This document shows positions 33,001-40,575 of a stretch of DNA of 51,103 nt, one piece after another. The translations under genes were made by a program, and so were the position numbers. The first letter of the stretch is position 1. Each line of letters starts with the position of its first letter. Source of the stretch: Prevotella sp. (GTDB lineage Bacteria > Bacteroidota > Bacteroidia > Bacteroidales > Bacteroidaceae); NCBI GenBank assembly GCA_017477435.1, contig JAFUVV010000037.1, positions 1-51,103 of the forward strand, in the 5' to 3' direction. The notes below the pieces were generated by a model that worked only from the letters and a program-made list of their open reading frames with translations, searched no databases and was not told the origin of the DNA.

Positions 33001-36000
33001 GTGGGTCAAGCGCTTGCTCACGTAGCCGACCCAGTTGTTCTTCCTGATTCTTGCTGACAATCGAAAGTCGGCGCACCTTACCTTCGGGTTCGGCCATCAT
33101 GTGCTCAGTTACTGCAACAATACTCTCAGCCAAGGCCTCGCCCAGAGCTGGTGAATAGACGGCGTCATCATATTGCACCACTACTCCGCGTGACTCAATC
33201 TTGATATTGATTTTGAACTTCGGTACGTTCAACTCCAGCAGCTCCTGGCCTACAGTCTTCCCGTCGACTTTATATTCCGACAGCACGCCCACCTGATAGG
33301 CATAGGCAATGGCCGGTCGGAATCCAAAGTCGGATGCGATGCGGGCAAAGGGATAGTCCTCGTGGCGCAGTGTTGCGTCGAAGGTCTGGCTGGTCTGCCG
33401 CAGGAATTCACTGACGCTGACATCCTCGACATTGAGTCCGAGGGCAAGTGTATTAACAAACATACCCACCGTATCGGCAATCTTCAGGTTCGAACGCCCA
33501 CTGCTCACCGTACTAAGATATACTTCTCGATTGTTGGTGTAACGTGAGACGACATAAGCTGTAGCAGCAAGGTAAAGGTGTGCTGGTGTAATCTCATGTT
33601 GACGGCAGAAGGCCGTAATGGCTACCACCCTGTCGTCACTCACTGGACAGACAGCTTCACCGATGAACCCCGTCTTGTCGGTCTTAGGTAGATCGGAAGG
33701 TATCTCGCTTGCTCCTTCGCATGTTTGCAGTTTCTCGGCAAAAAATTTCTGCGAGGCCTTGAACTTTTCGCTGTCCTCTGCCCTCTGCTGGTCGGCCACA
33801 AAGTCGAGATAAGTGTAGTCTTCTTTCTCCACGCCATGCCCTTCGAGGGTCTGGCAAAGCTGGTGAATGAAAAGGTCGGCAGACCCACCGTCGAAGATGA
33901 GGTGGTGTACATCCATCAACAGCGATATTCCTTGTTCGGTTCTCACCACCTCGAAGCGACAGAGTGGTGCTTTCTGCAGATTGAAGGGCTGTACGAAATC
34001 TTTCTTATAGACAGACAGTTGCTCTCTGCTCATCTGCGTAATGGGAACCTCGACGGAAACGCTATCTTCAATAGTCTGCACTATCTCCTCGCCTTCAGCA
34101 CTGAAGTGCACGCTCAGTTCAGGATGGCATTCTACCACTTGTTTCACAGCATCGACGAGTCGACCGGCATCTGTTCCGACAGGGAATGTGAGCATATACG
34201 GGATATTGTATATGGTCGAAGTAGGATTCTTCAGACATTCGAAGTAGACACCTGTCTGTGCATATGAAAGGCCCACGGTCGTCAATCCGCCTGCGACTGT
34301 TTGCATGGCTGATTCCGGTTTGCCTTCAACAGAAGTAGTATCCGTCTTGATGTCGTTGGCCGACAGGAAGGAGCTGAGTATTTCATTCTCTACACTCTGT
34401 ATCGAACCACCTTTCACCAAATCCCTCGAATCGAGCGTCACACCAAAGCGTTTGTTCACCAGCACCGCCAGTTTTATGGCAGAAATGGAGGTCAGTCCAA
34501 CATAACCCAGATTAGTGGTGATGCCGAAATCGCTATTGTTCACGATGCCTGCGACCATTTCCTTAAGCTCCTGTTCAAGAATGTTGAGCGGAGCCTGTTC
34601 CTGATTTTGTTCAGAGGCAGCAATCACCGGAACGGGCTTAGGCAGTGCCCGCTTATTTACTTTCTGGTTCTGATTCAGCGGGATAGCGTCAATCTGCATT
34701 GTGACGGCAGGCACCATGTATGGAGGTTTCTGGTCGAGGATGAAATTGTTCAGCGCTTCAATGTCGATCTGTTCATCGCTGACGATGTATGCGGCTATAA
34801 ACTTGCCGTTGCCTCCCTCTTCGTCGAAAGCTTGCACTGTGGCGTCCTTGATGCGGGGGAACTCGCGGATGACTGCCTCAACTTCTTTCATTTCGATACG
34901 GAAACCGCGTATCTTCACCTGTCCGTCGCGGCGACCCACGAACTGTATGTTGCCATCAGGCAGGAAGCGCACAATGTCGCCAGTGCGATAGACACGGGCA
35001 TATTTTTCGTTGTCGGTAAACGGATTGCTGATGTAAACCTCTGCTGTCTTCTCGGGGCGGTTCAGATATCCACGGCTCACCTGTGGACCGCTCACCCACA
35101 GCTCACCTGCGGCACCTATTGGCAGTCGTCGTCCTTGAGGGTCGACAATATACAGGCGCATATTGTCGAGCGGGGCTCCGATGGGGATGTCCTTCTGTTT
35201 TTTGTCTACAAGATAGGTGGTGGTGAAGATTGTACATTCCATAGGGCCATAGACGTTGTAGAATTGATAGCCCTCCGGCGGGGTGATGCTGGCCAGTTTC
35301 TCACCACCTGTCGAGAGGTACTTCAGTGAGTGGTTTTCTATATTCGCAGCAAACTGGAATCCCACCTGCGTGGTCATAAACGAATGAGTTATATGGTTGG
35401 CCTCGAAATAGTCGTTGAGTGCTATCAGGTCGAGGCGCAGATCTTCGGGAACGATATATACAGTGGCGCCACACGTCAGTGCCGGATACATATCCATCAT
35501 GCATGCATCGAAGCCATAGCTGGCGTAAGCCGCCACGTTGTGCTCTGGCTGCAAGCCGTAGAAACGCTGATACCAATGGCAGAAGGCCACCAGATTACCG
35601 TGTGTCAGCTGGCAACCCTTTGGCACTCCAGTGGAACCGGAAGTATAGAGGAGGATGAAAAGACTTTGTGGCGACAGCTGAGAAGCAAGAGGCTGGATAT
35701 TACCTTGCAGGCTCTTCAGGTCTTTTGTCAACAGCACCTCGCCTTCGTATTCGTCTACCAGGTCGCGCAGTTCCCCGTCGGCAATGAGCAGTTTGGCATT
35801 GGCATCCTTCATCATGAAGTTGAGTCGCTCTTTTGGATAACTGGGGTCGAGCGGCTGATATGCACATCCGGCCTTCAGCACACCGAGCGAGGCGATGGCC
35901 ATCCACTCGCAGCGGGGGATGAGCACCGAGACGACATCCTCCAGTCCCAGCCCTTTTTCTGACAGGAAAGCGGCAATGCTATCGCTCATCGCATCGACCT

Positions 36001-37384
36001 CGGCATATGTGTATCGTTTATCCTTGAACACCACGGCAACACCATCTGGCGTCTTCTCTGCCTGCTGACGGAACAACGACACAATCGTCTGCCGGTCGTC
36101 GTAATCTACATCGGTCTGGTTGAAACTGTCGAGGGTTGCCATCTGCGATGCCGTGGTGATGTCCACGTCGCACAGGCGTTCTTTTGTAAGGAATCCTTCC
36201 ACGACGGCTTCATAGCTCTCCAAGAACTGACTGATCAGTGCCTGCGAATATTCGTTGCTGTTGTATTCGGCCTTCACTTGGTAATGGCCGTTAAGGATGA
36301 ATGCCTTCAGGTAGAGCGAAGCGTCCAGCGTGCTGTTGCAGAGGTGGACGGTCTTCATCGGCTTGCCGCATAGTTTTTCGTCGGCAAACAGCATGCCGTG
36401 CCATGCAAACATAGAGTTGCTCTGTAGGCCCAAGTCGTTGACAACGTCGGTGAAGGAGTATGCCTCATGCTTGCGCACACCACTCATCTGATCCTGACCG
36501 GTTTTCAGGTAGTCGAGCACCGTGGTCTCATTGTCAAACTTCGCATATACCGGCAACGTCTTCACGGCCATACCCACGGAATGCATGAACCGCTTGTCGT
36601 TGCGCCCGTTGTATATAGTGGTAAACAGCGACTCTTGCTCGTTATTGTACTTAGCCAGCAAATAGCTGTAGGCCATTGTGAAGAGATTGCTTTTGAAGAT
36701 GCCGTTCTCCTTGCAGAAGGCTTCCACTCTCGCCATTTCCACACTCAGCGTGCGCAGCACCGAGGCTTCGTTGTGTTCAGGCTCCTCGAGGTCGGGCATC
36801 AGTTGCGTAAAGCAGTCGCCGCAGTCGAAGTTCTGAGCATACCACTGCTTTCCTTCCTCGAAAGCCTCCGACTGCCGCAGTGCCTTCTCGGCCACCGACA
36901 GTTCGGCCAGTGTCAGGCTCTCCGTCTCCAGGGGCTCACCGTTGTAGGCTTTGTCTACATCGGAGAGCAACAGCTTGTAGGTTGTGTAGTCGGAGATGAT
37001 ATGGTGAATGTCGAGGAAGAGGTAGAAGTGGTCTATATCTTTCAACAGCCGGATGTGGAACAGCCGTCCGCCATAGATGTCGAAGGGCTGGATCATCCCT
37101 GTCTTTTCGGCCTCGATGTCGGCCACGTGTTCTACGGTCAAATCAAACGTTTCCGTGTCGTCGATGGTCTGCTGCGGGTCACCGTCGCCATCGAGTACGA
37201 TGCGTGTGAACAGCGTGGGGTGATTCTCCACTGTTGCCACGACAGCCTTTCTGAGTCGCTCTTCGTCGAGACTGCCATCGAGTACATACAGATAGGGGAC
37301 ATTATAGCAAGGCTCACCTATATGGCCCACACACTCAGCGTAGATACCATACATCGATTTACTTAGAGGCGCTTTTGTGATCAT
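30035..37384 (-). CDS. Dimodular nonribosomal peptide synthetase, C-A-T-C-A-T-R
   Basis: 2449 residues. Condensation 1 has HHIISDY (127-133; the usual final Gly is Tyr). Adenylation 1 has YTSGSTGVPKG near 580. Carrier 1 has GLTSISAIKL (Ser about 966). Condensation 2 has HHLIFDG near 1160. Adenylation 2 has YTSGSTGRPKG near 1619. Carrier 2 has FFELGGTSL (Ser about 2005). The terminal thioester reductase has LLTGATGYLG near 2085 and YIYSKFMAE as its Tyr/Lys site. Reductase release yields an aldehyde (or alcohol). A leading C domain suggests N-acylation of the first residue. By-eye pockets against GrsA read DAMFLTVIFK and DAQSCACVAK; I assign no amino acid. No phosphopantetheinyl transferase is nearby. 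It is co-directional with the partner-switch genes 20 nt upstream and with the MATE and porin genes. Confidence 0.96.
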   Translation of the reverse strand: MITKAPLSKSMYGIYAECVGHIGEPCYNVPYLYVLDGSLDEERLRKAVVATVENHPTLFTRIVLDGDGDPQQTIDDTETFDLTVEHVADIEAEKTGMIQPFDIYGGRLFHIRLLKDIDHFYLFLDIHHIISDYTTYKLLLSDVDKAYNGEPLETESLTLAELSVAEKALRQSEAFEEGKQWYAQNFDCGDCFTQLMPDLEEPEHNEASVLRTLSVEMARVEAFCKENGIFKSNLFTMAYSYLLAKYNNEQESLFTTIYNGRNDKRFMHSVGMAVKTLPVYAKFDNETTVLDYLKTGQDQMSGVRKHEAYSFTDVVNDLGLQSNSMFAWHGMLFADEKLCGKPMKTVHLCNSTLDASLYLKAFILNGHYQVKAEYNSNEYSQALISQFLESYEAVVEGFLTKERLCDVDITTASQMATLDSFNQTDVDYDDRQTIVSLFRQQAEKTPDGVAVVFKDKRYTYAEVDAMSDSIAAFLSEKGLGLEDVVSVLIPRCEWMAIASLGVLKAGCAYQPLDPSYPKERLNFMMKDANAKLLIADGELRDLVDEYEGEVLLTKDLKSLQGNIQPLASQLSPQSLFILLYTSGSTGVPKGCQLTHGNLVAFCHWYQRFYGLQPEHNVAAYASYGFDACMMDMYPALTCGATVYIVPEDLRLDLIALNDYFEANHITHSFMTTQVGFQFAANIENHSLKYLSTGGEKLASITPPEGYQFYNVYGPMECTIFTTTYLVDKKQKDIPIGAPLDNMRLYIVDPQGRRLPIGAAGELWVSGPQVSRGYLNRPEKTAEVYISNPFTDNEKYARVYRTGDIVRFLPDGNIQFVGRRDGQVKIRGFRIEMKEVEAVIREFPRIKDATVQAFDEEGGNGKFIAAYIVSDEQIDIEALNNFILDQKPPYMVPAVTMQIDAIPLNQNQKVNKRALPKPVPVIAASEQNQEQAPLNILEQELKEMVAGIVNNSDFGITTNLGYVGLTSISAIKLAVLVNKRFGVTLDSRDLVKGGSIQSVENEILSSFLSANDIKTDTTSVEGKPESAMQTVAGGLTTVGLSYAQTGVYFECLKNPTSTIYNIPYMLTFPVGTDAGRLVDAVKQVVECHPELSVHFSAEGEEIVQTIEDSVSVEVPITQMSREQLSVYKKDFVQPFNLQKAPLCRFEVVRTEQGISLLMDVHHLIFDGGSADLFIHQLCQTLEGHGVEKEDYTYLDFVADQQRAEDSEKFKASQKFFAEKLQTCEGASEIPSDLPKTDKTGFIGEAVCPVSDDRVVAITAFCRQHEITPAHLYLAATAYVVSRYTNNREVYLSTVSSGRSNLKIADTVGMFVNTLALGLNVEDVSVSEFLRQTSQTFDATLRHEDYPFARIASDFGFRPAIAYAYQVGVLSEYKVDGKTVGQELLELNVPKFKINIKIESRGVVVQYDDAVYSPALGEALAESIVAVTEHMMAEPEGKVRRLSIVSKNQEEQLGRLREQALDPHVASLNSPDAPFRFFHDCISYFAKTQPDQEALVACDATYTYSEMDNLTNRIVNGLRQRGVNPGDRVALLLPRTSRLILSLFGVMKAGAAYIPCDPDYPSDRVKLILEDSEARYIITTADRLDTVPADKAIDVETLVQYADEQYQPAPITQDDLAYLIYTSGSTGRPKGVMLRHEGICNYLYGHPANVFAHAVLTDATRILSVTTISFDAALQDIGMAYFNGKTLILATEDQANNPLELSQLISSQHIDMVSGTPSRWQTWLTSPDFCNTIAGLRICRAGGEKFSDALLTKMRSVTKARIFNCYGPTEITVASNNAELTNAQIVTVGKPQLNVREFIVDADGNELPVGVVGELFIGGRGVARGYNNLDEMTRERFVDYHGTRIYKSGDYAKWQPDGNVLILGRTDHQIKLRGLRIELGEIENVMLKVEGMKKVVIIIRKLNDKEHLCAYYTADHEISPADLKAEISKSLTQYMVPTAYLQLKEMPMTPNGKTDVKALPEPVLAVSSAYEAPANDVERDFCDIFAGILQMDRVGATDNFFELGGTSLVVMQVIIEADKREHHIAYGDVFANPTPRKLAELITGEKVETGTDEVSGFDYTAINNLLQHNVLDSFRRGERQTLGNVLLTGATGYLGIHILRELIDSDAENIYCLVRGKNQETAERRLRTLLFYYFSNNFKELFDVRLHVVLGDVTQDIEQLVTAGSPEGQRPIDTVFNCAAIVKHFSEGTEIEDVNIGGARRCVEYCVKTGAKLIHVSTASTRGMWVGAKKDDIFTEQRLYMGQYLGNKYIYSKFMAERLILDAVALHGLSAKIMRVGNLAARSTDGEFQANFSTNSFMGRIKVYNMLGCCPYAMRNKRVEFSPINEVSRAIVLLATTPKECTVFHPYNIHGQFLGDVLMGLKAVGDSIRFVEQEEFADAMEQAKDDPQKARQMASLLAYQDMAHGQKTADVVRDNDYTTQVLYRLGFAWSPTSWDYVERMLTALGGFGFFE

Positions 37385-37404
37385 AATTCTTTTCGGCTTT
37401 TGTG

Positions 37405-37710
37405 TTAGTCCTCAATTTCGAAGAGGCTTGTGAAGCCTGTCATCTGGAACACGTCTTTGATGTTTTCGTTCACATGGTGCAGCACCACCTTGCTGCCTCC
37501 CGCCTTGGCTCCTTTCACGAGGCTAACGAGGATGCGCAGACCGCTCGAGGCGATGTATTCAAGGTCTTTGCAGTCGATGTCTACGTTCTTGCCATTTGCC
37601 TGGTAGAGCGGTTGGAGTCTTTCGTTCACTTCTACAGCTGCCACCGTATCGAGTTCGCCTTCGAGTGTCACGAGGAATCGGTCGTTCAATTCTTCAATTG
37701 TTGTTTTCAT
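37405..37710 (-). CDS. STAS-domain anti-sigma factor antagonist
   Basis: 101 residues, a single STAS fold of SpoIIAA/RsbV type. The phosphorylation loop CKDLEYIASSGLRIL carries the candidate Ser55/Ser56. In partner switching, the unphosphorylated form captures the kinase/anti-sigma factor and the phosphatase re-activates it. The gene starts 97 nt after the phosphatase and ends 20 nt before the NRPS ATG, so it is the direct upstream neighbour of the NRPS on one transcript. A weak promoter could lie in the 97-nt gap. Confidence 0.9.
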   Translation of the reverse strand: MKTTIEELNDRFLVTLEGELDTVAAVEVNERLQPLYQANGKNVDIDCKDLEYIASSGLRILVSLVKGAKAGGSKVVLHHVNENIKDVFQMTGFTSLFEIED

Positions 37711-37808
37711 TTTCTATATATTTTTTACTATTTAATTTAAGATTCCGAAGTTAAGTATTATGAGACTTGTCGAGCCCGAGGCGAGACCCTCTGACTGCAA
37801 GGAAGAAA

Positions 37809-39578
37809 TTATGCATTATATCTGATTGCCAGGAGTGTGAGGTCGTCGCTTTGCTCGGTGTGCTCGGCATAACGCTTCACGTCGCCGATGATGTCGTCGA
37901 TGAGTTCCTTTGGTGCCATCCCGTGTCTGTCGGTCAACAGCTGCACGACATTCTCTCGCCCGAACAATTTGCCCTGAGCATTGCGTGCCTCGGTCAGTCC
38001 GTCGGTATAGAGGAATATTGTCTGTCCGGCGGCTATGGCCGTCTGCTGTTTTTCGTAGACAAAGTCGTCGAACAGTCCTACCGGCATGTTCGGCTTAATG
38101 TCGAGAGGCTGAGCGTCGATCAGCGGACGTTCATGACCTGCATTGCAGTAGTCGAGCACGCCCGTCTTCAGGTCGAGCACGCCAACGAAGAGCGTGACAA
38201 ACATGTTCGACTTGTTGTTGCGGCATGCCGTGACATTAATTCGCTGCACTATGCTGGCGGGATTGTCCTCCTTCGAAGCGATGCTGTGGAACAGCGTCTG
38301 TGCGACGGCCATGATCAGTGCGGCGGGCACACCCTTACCGCTGACGTCGCCTATGCAGAAGAACAGCTTGCCGTCGCGCAGGAATACATTGTAAAGGTCT
38401 CCTCCCACCTCGCGTGCCGGTATCAGTCGTCCCTCCACCTGCACCTCGCCAACGCCTCGCAGCGACGGTTCGTCCTGGGGCAGCAGTGCCTGCTGTATGC
38501 CGTTGCCTATCTGCATCTCGCGATCGGTGCGCTCCTGTTGCATCAGCGACTGGCGCAACTTTCTGCCGTTGCGGGCAAAGATATAGATGATCAGCGACAG
38601 TACGAGCAGTCCTGCGAGAGTGGCCCAGAAGATGTTACGCCGCATCGTGGCCAGCTCGCCGAAGGCCTCGTCGTCGTAGACCACCTTCGCCAGCACCCAG
38701 TGGGGCTCATACTTTTTGCGGGCATAATATACGCGTCCCTTGCGCTGATGCTCGTCACTGAAGTAGAAGCACGTCACCCTCCCGTCTGCCTTATCTTCCT
38801 TTTTCACCGTCGGGTCGACCACCATTGCGGCTATTCTGTCGGCCAGTTCCTGACTGCATAGGGTTCCCACCGGTGCGGCAATCACGCCGCCTTCCTCTTT
38901 GAGTGCGAGTGAGAAGCTCGATGGATGGAGGCGTATGTCGCTCATTGTCTCGCTTATCCAGTCGGTGGTGATATCGATGCCGAGTGCTGCCACGGGCTTT
39001 CCTTTGCCGTCGCGCAGGGGCAGCGCATAGGTAGTCACAATGCTTTTGGCGCCATCGGCATCCAAATATGGCGTGCTCCACTTCATCGTGTCGCCGCGCA
39101 TGCACGTCTGAAAGAGTTCAAGCTGTGTATAGTCGTGCTGAGCCGAACCAATCTGCTCGACGACAACAGAGTCGCCCTGACGATGTGCATAAGGTTCATA
39201 CCAGCGGCCTTTCTGCGGGTAGAAGCCCGGAGTGAACGACACGGCGACCCCCACTACCTTGCTGCCTCCGTTCTCCACCATACTGCTGACCATCGTTTCC
39301 ATGTAGCCAGGGTCGTCGAGATGTCGCTGGGCATGCCACACTTGGTTCATCGCCTGACCCACCGTTGAGTTCAGGTTGCCGTCCATGCGCATTGCCGATG
39401 CGCGCAGCATGATGAGCACCTGTTGCTCGAGGTTGCGCTCCATCATGCCGCGTGTGTAGCGATACTGAATGGCTGCTATGGCCTCAAGCAGCAGGGCAGC
39501 CAGTACGACGGTGACGAGTCCCGACTGCACACTCTTCCTTCGGAAGCGCCTTTTGATGTCTTTTTGTTCCCCTTGCAT
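37809..39578 (-). CDS. SpoIIE/RsbU-type PP2C phosphatase with extracytoplasmic sensor
   Basis: 589 residues. Membrane segment 1 (about 18-38), an extracytoplasmic region of some 270 residues with Cache-like text (GVAVSFTPGFYPQKGRWYEP, AALGIDITTDWISETM), membrane segment 2 (about 316-336), then a cytoplasmic PP2C domain: GGDLYNVFLRDGKLFFCIGD (metal Asp residues), GDVSGKGVPAALIMA, FLYTDGLTEARN and SDDLTLLAIRY. It probably dephosphorylates the STAS protein downstream in response to an outside ligand. It follows the kinase gene by 2 nt. There is no HAMP domain that I can see. Confidence 0.93.
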   Translation of the reverse strand: MQGEQKDIKRRFRRKSVQSGLVTVVLAALLLEAIAAIQYRYTRGMMERNLEQQVLIMLRASAMRMDGNLNSTVGQAMNQVWHAQRHLDDPGYMETMVSSMVENGGSKVVGVAVSFTPGFYPQKGRWYEPYAHRQGDSVVVEQIGSAQHDYTQLELFQTCMRGDTMKWSTPYLDADGAKSIVTTYALPLRDGKGKPVAALGIDITTDWISETMSDIRLHPSSFSLALKEEGGVIAAPVGTLCSQELADRIAAMVVDPTVKKEDKADGRVTCFYFSDEHQRKGRVYYARKKYEPHWVLAKVVYDDEAFGELATMRRNIFWATLAGLLVLSLIIYIFARNGRKLRQSLMQQERTDREMQIGNGIQQALLPQDEPSLRGVGEVQVEGRLIPAREVGGDLYNVFLRDGKLFFCIGDVSGKGVPAALIMAVAQTLFHSIASKEDNPASIVQRINVTACRNNKSNMFVTLFVGVLDLKTGVLDYCNAGHERPLIDAQPLDIKPNMPVGLFDDFVYEKQQTAIAAGQTIFLYTDGLTEARNAQGKLFGRENVVQLLTDRHGMAPKELIDDIIGDVKRYAEHTEQSDDLTLLAIRYNA

Positions 39579-39580
39579 AT

Positions 39581-39976
39581 CTATATCGCTTTCTCCATTC
39601 TTAATATATTGTGTCCTCCGACGCGCTCGTAGCTGAGCCGGTCGGTCATTTTTTGCATCAGTATGATACCCAGTCCCCCTGGCTGACGCTCGTCGGCCGA
39701 TACAGTCATGTCGGTCTGTGATCCCTGGGTGGGGTCGAATGGCAGTCCGTCGTCGTCGATAGTCAGAAGGAGGCGTCCGTCTGCCACTTCCGCACTGACG
39801 ACGATGGCCGTTGCATGCCCATAGCCGACTACGTTCACCACAGCCTCTTCCAGGGCCAGCCGCAGCCGATGAGCATCACTGTCATCCATACCAGCCGACG
39901 TCGTTGCCTGCGCTACAAAGGCTCGCAGACGTGAAATCTCGTCCATAGACGGCCTGAGGGTCAAGGGATCTGTCAT
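39581..39976 (-). CDS. RsbW/SpoIIAB-like anti-sigma serine kinase
   Basis: 131 residues, one GHKL ATPase domain. N box LRLALEEAVVNVVGYGHA, G1 box DDDGLPFDPT and G2 box GGLGIILMQKMTD are all present. It would phosphorylate the STAS protein and bind an unknown output partner. Bacteroidetes lack a classic sigma-B, so the regulated target is an open point. It is the first gene of the partner-switch/NRPS unit, preceded by a TAACTTTA promoter-like box (40054-40047) and the AGTACA array 3. Confidence 0.9.
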   Translation of the reverse strand: MTDPLTLRPSMDEISRLRAFVAQATTSAGMDDSDAHRLRLALEEAVVNVVGYGHATAIVVSAEVADGRLLLTIDDDGLPFDPTQGSQTDMTVSADERQPGGLGIILMQKMTDRLSYERVGGHNILRMEKAI

Positions 39977-40046
39977 ATTGTAGTTCTTTGCCCGGGAAAC
40001 CGAGGCTATGCCTCTTTGATTTTTTTATACCGTTTAAATTTGTGTG

Positions 40047-40074
40047 TAAAGTTACAAATATTTTTTAAAACAAG
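40047..40074 (-). promoter_or_regulatory. Promoter of the partner-switch/NRPS operon
   Basis: Minus-strand TAACTTTA (40054-40047), one base off TAnnTTTG, with TTG near 40074-40072 about 18-20 nt upstream. The leader to the RsbW-like ATG is about 65 nt. Confidence 0.5.
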
Positions 40075-40222
40075 CATCTTATCCATAATATTTATGCCAT
40101 TTTTTAATAAAATGTACTACCATACTGGCTTTCGATGTCCTGCCCTGCTGTGGCAGCATGCAGGCCGATAGATTGCGGCAATAGGCACCACAGGATTCTT
40201 TTTTTTTCATTGCAACGACCAA

Positions 40223-40307
40223 AGTACATGATTCTTGTACTCGCAGTACAAAGGCCATGTACTCGCAGTACAAGAGCCATGTACTCGCAGTACAAAGCCC
40301 ATGTACT
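40223..40307. repeat. AGTACA-N7-TGTACT array 3 (4 units, 85 bp)
   Basis: Units start at 40223, 40245, 40267 and 40289, all spaced by CGC. Inner bases TGATTCT, AAGGCCA, AGAGCCA and AAGCCCA read as the reverse of the other arrays, so this array is inverted. It lies between the NRPS operon promoter (minus) and valS (plus). The remainder of 39977-40575 shows only promoters. Confidence 0.95.
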
Positions 40308-40504
40308 GTTGCCAGGCGCGCCTGATAGTCTTGACAAAGCACCCGGAAGCGACGGATTGTAACCCTCATAGACGGAGGCCAGACAGGTGGGAAATGTACT
40401 TTCTTGTATGCCAAGCCAGCGTATAAGTCAACGAAAAGAACCGGTTTTTATAAGCGGAAATTCAGTTTTTTTGGTTTTTTGATGGCTGTTACACAAAGTT
40501 TTAG

Positions 40505-40512
40505 TAACTTCG
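40505..40512 (+). promoter_or_regulatory. valS promoter box
   Basis: TAACTTCG on the plus strand, one base off TAnnTTTG, with CACAAAG upstream. The leader to ATG 40576 is about 60 nt and A-rich. Confidence 0.5.
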
Positions 40513-40575
40513 CGGCCAAAAGAAAATTAAAACAATAAAATATAAACAATAAAAATATTAAAGTATTAAAAGGTC

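Noticed and set aside
30035-37384. Amino acid assignment for the two adenylation domains
   Set aside because: Pocket residues were read by eye and do not match a code I can name with confidence.
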